A stretch of 64,000 nucleotides of DNA from Sphingomonas kyeonggiensis (GTDB taxonomy: Bacteria > Pseudomonadota > Alphaproteobacteria > Sphingomonadales > Sphingomonadaceae). Below the pieces are notes generated by a model, which was not told the DNA's origin, did no database searches, and worked only from the letters and a program-made list of their open reading frames with translations. A program made the translations under genes and the position numbers. The DNA is taken from positions 237,117 through 301,116 of the forward strand of contig NZ_JACIEH010000004.1 in assembly GCF_014196745.1 (NCBI RefSeq), given 5' to 3'. This document shows, piece after piece, positions 42,640-49,362 of this stretch (its first letter is position 1; each line of letters begins with the position of its first letter).

Positions 42640-42789
42640 AATTCCTCCCCCAGCTTTGCTGGGGGAGGGGGACCATTTGCGGAGCAAAATGGTGGAGGGA
42701 CCGACCTGGAATGCGGCGGTAACCTGCTGCACCCCTCCACCACCGCCTTCGGCGGCGGCCCCTCCCCGAGACAAGCTCGGGGAGGAATT
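42640..42789. repeat. Palindromic repeat family A, copy A6
   Basis: A 150-bp element between thrC and the rRNA-type methyltransferase gene. The left arm is aattcctcccccagctttgc, followed by accatttgcggagcaaaatggt, an inner pair ggtggaggg/cccctccacc, gccttcggcggcgg and the right arm ccccgagacaagctcgggga. Left and right arm types are swapped relative to A1 and A5, so this copy is in the opposite orientation. Confidence 0.92.
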
Positions 42790-42822
42790 GGCCTCTTCGC
42801 CACATCCTACTAAAGAACCCCC

Positions 42823-43695
42823 ATGGATCTCATCACTCTCACCGGCGAGCCCTGGGCCGATTACGGGCTGGTCGACAGCGGCCATGGCCGCAAGCTCGAG
42901 CGCTACGGCAAATATCGCTTCATCCGCCCCGAGCCCCAGGCAATGTGGGCGCCGGCTTCCGACAATTGGGACGCGCACGGCGAGTTCGTGCCCGGCGCCG
43001 ACGAGGATGGCGGCGGGCGCTGGAACTTCACCAAGCCGGTCCCGAGCGAAGGCTGGCCGCTGCGCTGGGAGGAAGTCCGCTTCACCGCGCAGAACACCCC
43101 GTTCCGCCACCTCGCCTTCTTCCCGGACATGTCGCCGGTCTGGCACTGGATGCGCAGCCAGATCGACGGGATGGACGCGCCAGAGTTCATGAACCTGTTC
43201 GGCTATACCGGCGTCGGCAGCCTGGCGATGGCGGCCAAGGGGGCGAAGGTCACCCATGTCGATGCCTCGAAGAAGTCGGTCGCGGAAGGCAAGGCCAATG
43301 CCGCGCTGTCCGGCATGGAGGACCTGCCGGTCCGCTGGATGATCGACGATGCCGCCAAGTTCACCGCGCGCGAAGTGCGGCGCGGACGGCGCTATGACGG
43401 GATCATCCTCGATCCGCCGAAATGGGGCCGCGGACCGAACGGCGAAGTGTGGAAGCTCGAGGAAGGCCTGCCCGGCCTGATCGCCGACACGACGAAGCTG
43501 CTCGACGCCGATTCCCGCTTCCTGTTTCTCACCGTCTATGCCGTGCGCATGTCGGCGCTGGCGATCGGCGAATTGCTGCGCCAGCACGTGTCGCATCTGC
43601 CCGGCAAGGTCGAGTGCGGCGAGCTGGCGGTGCGCGAGGAAGCGCGCGGGCTCGAACTGCCGACCGCAATCTTCGCGCGCTGGAGCCGCGACTGA
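42823..43695 (+). CDS. Class I SAM methyltransferase, RlmI/RlmK-like
   Basis: Protein of 290 residues. A SAM-binding loop (FMNLFGYTGVGSLAMAAKG, near residue 125) and an acidic strand end (VTHVDASKKSVAEGKANA) are followed by the catalytic-type GIILDPPKWGRGPNGEVW with DPPK. These are typical of 23S rRNA cytosine or guanine methyltransferases of the RlmI/RlmK group, though no PUA domain is visible. The exact target is not predictable. It starts at ATG 42823, 33 bp after repeat A6. Confidence 0.82.
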   Translation: MDLITLTGEPWADYGLVDSGHGRKLERYGKYRFIRPEPQAMWAPASDNWDAHGEFVPGADEDGGGRWNFTKPVPSEGWPLRWEEVRFTAQNTPFRHLAFFPDMSPVWHWMRSQIDGMDAPEFMNLFGYTGVGSLAMAAKGAKVTHVDASKKSVAEGKANAALSGMEDLPVRWMIDDAAKFTAREVRRGRRYDGIILDPPKWGRGPNGEVWKLEEGLPGLIADTTKLLDADSRFLFLTVYAVRMSALAIGELLRQHVSHLPGKVECGELAVREEARGLELPTAIFARWSRD

Positions 43696-43991
43696 TGGGC
43701 CTCTCGGTATTCCTCGCCACCGCCGTTGCCGACACCGTCGAGGGCCGCCGGCCGGGCGGGCGCCACGCCATGCTGATCTATGTCTCGGCCGACAGCTTCG
43801 AAGAAGCCCAGGCCAAGGCCGCCGGCGTCGCGCTCGGCACCGGCTGGATGCTGGTGCGGCTGGAAAAGGGCATGGAAGTCGCGGATCCCGGCGCGACCGA
43901 GGACCCGGTGCTGCGCGCCGCCGCCGCGGATGCGCTGGCGGAAGGATCGGCAATGGTCGTCTATGGCGACGAGCTGCCGCCCGAGGCTTAG
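43695..43991 (+). CDS. Small conserved-looking protein coupled to the methyltransferase
   Basis: Soluble protein of 98 residues. It begins GLSVFLATAVADTVEGRRPG and continues with HAMLIYVSADSFEEAQAKA, which looks like a beta-alpha-beta fold. The ATG shares one base with the methyltransferase stop (TGATG), indicating translational coupling. No family was recognised. Codon use is the same as the neighbours. Function unknown. Confidence 0.6.
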   Translation: MGLSVFLATAVADTVEGRRPGGRHAMLIYVSADSFEEAQAKAAGVALGTGWMLVRLEKGMEVADPGATEDPVLRAAAADALAEGSAMVVYGDELPPEA

Positions 43992-44000
43992 CCAATAGCC

Positions 44001-44078
44001 GTCATCCCGGCGAAAGCCGGGATCTCAGGCGATGGCGGGAAAAGAGCTGCACGAGATCCCGGCTTTCGCCGGGATGAC
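44001..44078. repeat. REP-like palindromic repeat family B, copy B4
   Basis: A 78-bp double hairpin, gtcatcccggcgaaagccgg to tttcgccgggatgac, lying between the convergent ends of the 98-residue protein gene and ccmB. The two halves are a near-perfect mirror here (cccggctttcgccggg at the right). Confidence 0.92.
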
Positions 44079-44269
44079 GGAAGGAGGCTCGCCGGGCACC
44101 ACGCTTGCAATGTAGGATTTCGCCTGCTCCATGCTGATGGATGCAGGCCGACTTCCTCTTCCGCACCGATCGCGTCCATCGCGAGCACTTGTGCGAGGAG
44201 GGGAAACCGGGCCCCCGTGCCATAAACTTCGTAAACTTCCGCGACCCGCCGAGCCCGCGAATCGCGCCG
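44079..44269. other. Intergenic region between repeat B4 and ccmB
   Basis: About 190 bp between repeat B4 and the 3' end of ccmB. No gene, hairpin of note or RNA was seen. Confidence 0.5.
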
Positions 44270-44908
44270 TCAGCTCCGCCCCATCCGCACCGCCGCCCCC
44301 GCCACGAACGGACAGCCCGCCACCAGCAACAGGCTCACCGCGCCGAGCAGCTTGAGCGCGCCCGGCTGGTCGGCCGTGGCGCCGAAGATCAGCAGCGGCA
44401 CTGCGAAGGGCAGCATGACCAGCCCGGCCAATGCCCCCGCCCCGCGCAGCCCGGAAACCAGCGCGGCGGTGGCGACGCCCAGCGCCGCCAGCCCCGGCGT
44501 ACCGATCAGCAATGCGAGCAGCAGCGGCCCCAGCGCCGCGCCGGGCAGCTGCAGCAGTCCCGATGCGATCACCGTGGCGACGAGCAGCGCCGGCGCGAAG
44601 CCGAGCCAATGGCCGGCGACCTTGGCCGCAGCCACGCCGGCATCGGGGATCCCACGCACCGCCAGCTGGTCGAGTACGCCGCTCTCCAGGTCGGGCGACA
44701 CCAGCCGCTCGACCGGCAGCAACGCCGCGAGCAGCGCCGCCGCCCAGATCACGCCCGGTGCGATGCGGGCGAGCAGCTTGCCGTCAGGCCCCACGGCAAA
44801 GGGAAACAGGATCGCGACCAGCAGGAAGAATATCAGCGGCAGCGCCAGCCCGCCGGTGCTCCAGGCGCGCCGCAGCTCGCGCCAGACGATCGCGGCATAG
44901 GCGCTCAC
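44270..44908 (-). CDS. ccmB: Heme exporter protein CcmB
   Basis: Inner-membrane permease of 212 residues with six hydrophobic segments, the second half of the CcmAB ABC transporter in cytochrome c maturation system I. The N-terminal AIVWRELRRAWSTGGLALPL and the SPDLESGVLDQL segment are diagnostic of CcmB. It starts at GTG 44908, overlapping the ccmA stop by 4 bp. The other ccm genes are not next to it. Confidence 0.93.
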   Translation of the reverse strand: MSAYAAIVWRELRRAWSTGGLALPLIFFLLVAILFPFAVGPDGKLLARIAPGVIWAAALLAALLPVERLVSPDLESGVLDQLAVRGIPDAGVAAAKVAGHWLGFAPALLVATVIASGLLQLPGAALGPLLLALLIGTPGLAALGVATAALVSGLRGAGALAGLVMLPFAVPLLIFGATADQPGALKLLGAVSLLLVAGCPFVAGAAVRMGRS

Positions 44909-45471
44909 AGCGCCACCTCGCGGGCATCGGGCAGCGTGATCGGCAGGTGCGTGGCGACCAGCGCGATGCCGCCCGCCGCTCGGTGCCCGGCGATCAGGCC
45001 TTCGAGCAGGGCGACCGAGGCGGTGTCGAGGCCGTTGGCCGGCTCGTCGAGCAGCCAGATCGGCGCGGCGCTCGCCACCACCCGGGCCAGTGCGGCGCGC
45101 CGGCGCTGCCCGGTCGAGAGCATGCGCACCGGCACCTGCGCCAGCGGGCCGAGGTCGAGCGACGCCAGCACGTCGGGCACCACCTCACGCCGGCCGTCGA
45201 GCCCGGCCCAGAAGTTCAGCGCGGCGGCGAGCGGAAGCTCGGAATCGAGCGCCGGCGCCTCGGCCATCAGCGCGCGGTCGCCGGTGCATTCGACGGTACC
45301 GGCGGCGGGGGCCAGCAGCCCGGCGGCGATGCGGATCAGGCTCGACTTGCCGACACCATTGGGCCCGGTGACCAGGGCCGCCTCGCCCGGCGCGAGCGCC
45401 AGGTCCAGTCCTTCGAACAGCAGTCTTCCGCCGCGCAGGCACGCCACGCCGCGAAGCGCGAGTGCGTTCAC
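44905..45471 (-). CDS. ccmA: Heme exporter ATP-binding protein CcmA
   Basis: ABC ATPase of 188 residues that powers CcmB and helps release holo-CcmE in cytochrome c maturation. LVTGPNGVGKSSLIRIAAG is Walker A, MLSTGQRRRAALARV the ABC signature, and IWLLDEPANGLD Walker B. It begins at GTG 45471, overlapping the metallopeptidase stop as GTGA. Slightly short at the N-terminus compared with typical ABC ATPases, as usual for CcmA. Confidence 0.93.
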   Translation of the reverse strand: MNALALRGVACLRGGRLLFEGLDLALAPGEAALVTGPNGVGKSSLIRIAAGLLAPAAGTVECTGDRALMAEAPALDSELPLAAALNFWAGLDGRREVVPDVLASLDLGPLAQVPVRMLSTGQRRRAALARVVASAAPIWLLDEPANGLDTASVALLEGLIAGHRAAGGIALVATHLPITLPDAREVAL

Positions 45472-45860
45472 TCCGCCGAATCTTCCAGCGCGTGCATGTC
45501 GTCGTCGGAAAGCCCGAAATGATGGCCGACCTCATGCACCACGACATGGTTGATCAGCGATTCGAGCGTCACCCCGGTATGCGCCCATTCGTCGAGCAAG
45601 GGCCGGCGATAGAGGTGGATCTCGTCGGGCATGGTCACCCCGTCCCAGGCCGATTTTTCGCCGACCGGGCGGCCGCGATACAGGCCGGTCAGGTCGAACG
45701 GATCCTCGATGCCCATTTCGTCGAGCGTCTCGTCATCGGCGAAATCCTCGACCACCAGCACGATGTCGGCGAGATAGCCCTGGAAGGGCTCGGGGATGCG
45801 CGCAAGGGATGCACGCGCTAGCGCCTCGATAATGGCGGCGTCTGGGGCTTGCCCGGTCAT
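45468..45860 (-). CDS. Zincin-like metallopeptidase family protein
   Basis: Cytosolic protein of 130 residues with a minimal zinc-protease fold. VVVHEVGHHFGLSDDDMHAL contains HExxH and the downstream acidic ligand. EIHLYRRPLLDEW is also conserved in this small family (once DUF1025). Substrate and role are unknown. The ATG at 45860 is divergent from the pterin dehydratase gene. It heads the unit that includes ccmA and ccmB. Confidence 0.85.
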   Translation of the reverse strand: MTGQAPDAAIIEALARASLARIPEPFQGYLADIVLVVEDFADDETLDEMGIEDPFDLTGLYRGRPVGEKSAWDGVTMPDEIHLYRRPLLDEWAHTGVTLESLINHVVVHEVGHHFGLSDDDMHALEDSAE

Positions 45861-45907
45861 GTCGCCCGGAATAGGCCGGAGAACGGAGCTACGGCAAGGA
45901 GGCAGTG

Positions 45908-46195
45908 ATGGTGGCGCGGTTGACCGACGGACTTCGCGAGGAATCGCTCGCGGCGCTGCCCGACTGGCGCTGGGATGCCGAGCGCGATGCGATCACGCGC
46001 CGCTTCGAGTTCAGGGACTTCAACCAGGCCTTCGGCTTCATGACCCGCGTCGCGCTGATCGCCGAAAAGGCAGACCATCACCCCGAATGGTCGAACGTGT
46101 GGAACAAGGTCGACATCCTGCTGACCACCCATGACGCGGACGGGCTCTCCACCCGCGACATCCAGATGGCCCAGGCGATCGACGCGCTGCTCTGA
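45908..46195 (+). CDS. phhB: 4a-hydroxytetrahydrobiopterin dehydratase
   Basis: Enzyme of 95 residues that dehydrates 4a-hydroxytetrahydropterin, recycling the cofactor of aromatic amino-acid hydroxylases. EKADHHPEWSNVWNKVDILL is the signature with the paired histidines and HPEW. Length matches pterin-4a-carbinolamine dehydratases. ATG 45908 is preferred over the GTG just before it. Only 3 bp separate its stop from the convergent SDR gene. Confidence 0.92.
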   Translation: MVARLTDGLREESLAALPDWRWDAERDAITRRFEFRDFNQAFGFMTRVALIAEKADHHPEWSNVWNKVDILLTTHDADGLSTRDIQMAQAIDALL

Positions 46196-46198
46196 GCC

Positions 46199-46978
46199 TT
46201 ATTTGAACGCCCGGCCCTGCAGCTTGCGCAGTGTGCCGGGCAGCCAGCGCTGCATGAACCACAGACGGTGCGCGGTCTTGCCGACGCGAGTGTGCACGTC
46301 GCGGCGGATGTCGAGCATGTGGCGGACGGTCTTCACCACTTCGCTCACCGGGGTGATCTCGAGCCCGGCTGCGGTCACTGATTCGCGCACGTTGCGGTTC
46401 GAGTCCTGGGTGACGTGGTTGAGTAGCGGCGTATCGATGAAGCTCGGCATCAGCGAGCCGACATAGATGCCCTCATGCCCCCATTCGGCATTGAGCGCCT
46501 CGGCAAAGCCGCGCATCGCGAACTTGCCGGCGGCATAGACCGACATGCCGGCACTGCCCGAGATGCCGGCGGCCGAACTGGTGATGATCATCGCCGAGCC
46601 TGGCGTCGCCTTGAGCAGGTCGTGCGCGGCGCGGGCGCCGTGGACCACGCCGTTGATGTTGATCGAGAGGCCCCGGTCGATGTCGGAATCCGACATGGTC
46701 TCAAGCTGGCCGCCGACGGCGATGCCGGCATTGTTGAACAGGAAATCGAGCCGGCCGCCGCTCTTGCCAGCGAAATCGGCGAGCGCAGCTTTCCAGGCAT
46801 CGCGGTCCCGCACGTCCATCAAATAGGTCTCGGCGCCGTCGACCTCTGCCTTCGCTGCCTCCAACCCGGCGGCATTGACGTCGGCAAGACCGACCAGCCA
46901 GCCGTCCGCCGCGAGGCTCTTCGCGACCGCGAGCCCGATGCCCGACGCACCGCCGGTGATGAATGCCGCCTTGGCCAT
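46199..46978 (-). CDS. Short-chain dehydrogenase/reductase
   Basis: NAD(P)-dependent oxidoreductase of 259 residues. The N-terminal FITGGASGIGLAVAKSLA is the TGxxxGIG cofactor loop; FLFNNAGIAVGGQL is the NNAG motif. The catalytic set is Ser in ITSSAAGISG and YxxxK in SVYAAGKFAMRG. Classical SDR. The substrate is not predictable. It is transcribed divergently from the ABC transporter genes. Confidence 0.88.
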   Translation of the reverse strand: MAKAAFITGGASGIGLAVAKSLAADGWLVGLADVNAAGLEAAKAEVDGAETYLMDVRDRDAWKAALADFAGKSGGRLDFLFNNAGIAVGGQLETMSDSDIDRGLSININGVVHGARAAHDLLKATPGSAMIITSSAAGISGSAGMSVYAAGKFAMRGFAEALNAEWGHEGIYVGSLMPSFIDTPLLNHVTQDSNRNVRESVTAAGLEITPVSEVVKTVRHMLDIRRDVHTRVGKTAHRLWFMQRWLPGTLRKLQGRAFK

Positions 46979-47034
46979 GCCGCCTCTCCCTGTTCTTTTG
47001 ACCTTTGCGACTTCATCCCGCACAACGCGCCCCG

Positions 47035-47802
47035 ATGCCAGAGCAAAGCCGCTCCGTTACCTTCAAAAATGTCAGCAAGGTCTGGCCGGAGGGCGTGAAG
47101 GCCGTCGACGGGGTGTCGCTGGAGGTCGCGGCAGGCAGTTTCGTCGCGTTGGTCGGCGCCTCGGGATCGGGCAAGTCGACCCTGCTCAAGATGGTCAACC
47201 GGCTGATCGCGCCGAGCGCGGGCCAGGTGCTGGTGGGCGGCGAGTCGGTCGATGCCGGGCCCGCGCCGGATCTCAGGCGGCGGATCGGCTATGTCTTCCA
47301 GAATGTCGGGCTGTTCCCGCACATGCGCGTCGGCGAGAATGTCGCGATCGGCCTCAGGCTGGCGGGCGAGAAGGACAATGCCGGACGGGTTGCCGAGCTG
47401 CTCGACCTGGTCGAGCTGTCGCCCGAGATAGCGGCGCGGATGCCCGATGCGCTGTCGGGCGGGCAGCGCCAGCGCGTCGGGGTGGCGCGGGCGCTGGCGA
47501 CGGGACCGGGCATCCTGCTGATGGACGAGCCGTTCGGCGCGCTCGATCCGGTGACCCGCGACGGGCTCGGCAAGGCGATCCGCGCGCTGCACGACCGGAT
47601 GGGACTCACCACCATCCTGGTGACGCACGACATGGCCGAGGCACTGCTGCTCGCCGACCGGGTGCTGGTGATGGAGAAGGGCAGGATCGTCGCCGATGCG
47701 ACGCCACGCGAGCTGCTCGCCGGCAAGGGCGGCCCGGCGGCGGACGCGCTGGTCGCGGTGCCGCGCGAACAGGCGCACCGGCTGGCGGAGCTGGAGAAGT
47801 GA
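47035..47802 (+). CDS. ABC transporter ATP-binding protein, osmoprotectant type
   Basis: ABC ATPase of 255 residues. VALVGASGSGKSTLLKMVNR is Walker A, DALSGGQRQRVGVARAL the signature and ILLMDEPFGALDPVTR Walker B with the D-loop. The MVNRLIAPSAG stretch is typical of quaternary-amine importers (ProV/OpuCA). No C-terminal CBS domains are present. ATG 47035. Its stop overlaps the GTG of the fused permease gene by 4 bp. Confidence 0.88.
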   Translation: MPEQSRSVTFKNVSKVWPEGVKAVDGVSLEVAAGSFVALVGASGSGKSTLLKMVNRLIAPSAGQVLVGGESVDAGPAPDLRRRIGYVFQNVGLFPHMRVGENVAIGLRLAGEKDNAGRVAELLDLVELSPEIAARMPDALSGGQRQRVGVARALATGPGILLMDEPFGALDPVTRDGLGKAIRALHDRMGLTTILVTHDMAEALLLADRVLVMEKGRIVADATPRELLAGKGGPAADALVAVPREQAHRLAELEK

Positions 47803-49319
47803 GCGCGCTCGCCCGCGTGCCCGAGCTGCTCGCCCAGCACCTGCTGCTGGCGCTGGCCGCGCTCTTGCTCGGGCTGGTGATCGCGCTGCCGCTGGCGGTG
47901 CTCTCCGCGCGCAGCCGCATCGTGGGCAGGATCGCCCTGGGATTCGCCAGCCTCGTACAGACCATTCCGAGCCTCGCGCTGCTCGCGCTCTTCTACCCGT
48001 TCCTGCTGTCGCTCTCGTCGCTGGTCGGCGGCGGGATACCGGCGCTGGGCTTCCTGCCTTCGCTGCTGGCGCTCTCGCTCTATGCCCTGCTCCCGATCCT
48101 GCGAAACGGCGTCACCGGCCTGGCCACGATCGACCCTGCCGTAATCGAGGCGGCGGATGGCGTCGGCATGACCGCGACGCAAAAACTCTGGCTGGTCGAG
48201 GCGCCGCTGGTGCTGCCGGTGCTGATGGCCGGCATCCGCACCGCCGCCGTCTGGACGATCGGCGCAGCGACGCTCTCCACCACCGTCGGCCAGCCGAGCC
48301 TTGGCGACCTGATCTTCGCCGGGCTGCAGACCCAGAACTGGTCGCTGGTGCTGACCGGCTGCGTCGCCGCGGCCTGTCTTGCGCTGGCGGTGGACGGGCT
48401 GCTCGGACTGGCCGAGCATGGCATCGCCAGGCGCAAGCGACCGCTGGTCTGGGCGAGCCTCGGCACGCTGCTCGTCGCGCTCGCCGTGGCGCTGGTCCCC
48501 GCCTTGCCCGCCGCGCGCGGCACGGTCACCATCGGCGCCAAGGGCTTTTCCGAGCAGTATATCCTCGCCCGGCTGATCGGGCACCGGCTGGAGGCGGCGG
48601 GCTACAAGGTCCGCTACCGCGAGGGCCTGGGCTCCGCCGTGGCGTTCAGCGCGCTCGCCGCGGGCGATGTCGATGTCTATGTTGACTATTCGGGCACGAT
48701 CTGGACCAACCAGATGCAGCGCCGCGAGGTGCCGCCCCGCGACGCGATCGTCTCCGGCGTGGCGAAATGGGCGCGCGACACGCACGAGGTCACGCTGCTC
48801 GGCAGCCTGGGTTTCGAGAACGCCTATGCCTTCGCCATGCGCGGCGACGACGCGAGGAAGCGCGGTATCGCCAGCATCGCCGACCTCGCACCCGTCGCCG
48901 GCAGCCTGAACCTCGCCACCGATGTCGAGTTCCTCGAGCGCCCCGAATGGGCGGCGGTGAAGCAGGCGTACGGCCTCAGCTTCAAGTCCGCCCACCCCTA
49001 TCAGCCGACCTTCATGTACCGCGCGCTCGCCAGCGGCACGGCGGACGTGATCCCGGCTTTCTCCTCCGACGGCCGCATCGCTGCCGACAGGCTGACGGTG
49101 CTCAGCGACCCCAAGGGCGCGATCCCCGGCTATGACGCGATCCTGCTGCTCGCCCCGAAACGCGCAGACGATGTCCGTTTCCAGGCCGCGCTCAGGCCGC
49201 TGATCGGCGCGATCAGCGTCGAGCGGATGCGCGAGGCCAATTACATGGTCGATCGCGACAGTAACAAATCAAGTCCCGACCAGGCAGCGAGCTGGCTGGA
49301 GCGTGGACTCGCGAGATGA
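47799..49319 (+). CDS. Fused permease and substrate-binding protein of an osmoprotectant-type ABC transporter
   Basis: Protein of 506 residues in two parts. Residues 1 to about 215 form an inner-membrane permease domain with the EAA-like loop AVIEAADGVGMTATQKLWLV. After a further helix the C-terminal part (about 245-506) is a periplasmic binding domain of the OpuAC type: GTVTIGAKGFSEQYILARLI, DVYVDYSGTIWTNQMQRRE. Ligands of such fused proteins include glycine betaine, choline, carnitine and, in EgtU, ergothioneine. It starts at GTG 47799, coupled to the ATPase gene. Confidence 0.85.
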   Translation: MSALARVPELLAQHLLLALAALLLGLVIALPLAVLSARSRIVGRIALGFASLVQTIPSLALLALFYPFLLSLSSLVGGGIPALGFLPSLLALSLYALLPILRNGVTGLATIDPAVIEAADGVGMTATQKLWLVEAPLVLPVLMAGIRTAAVWTIGAATLSTTVGQPSLGDLIFAGLQTQNWSLVLTGCVAAACLALAVDGLLGLAEHGIARRKRPLVWASLGTLLVALAVALVPALPAARGTVTIGAKGFSEQYILARLIGHRLEAAGYKVRYREGLGSAVAFSALAAGDVDVYVDYSGTIWTNQMQRREVPPRDAIVSGVAKWARDTHEVTLLGSLGFENAYAFAMRGDDARKRGIASIADLAPVAGSLNLATDVEFLERPEWAAVKQAYGLSFKSAHPYQPTFMYRALASGTADVIPAFSSDGRIAADRLTVLSDPKGAIPGYDAILLLAPKRADDVRFQAALRPLIGAISVERMREANYMVDRDSNKSSPDQAASWLERGLAR

Positions 49320-49362
49320 TCTTCTGTTATCGCTACCAGATATAAGAAACGAGGAGAGTGCA

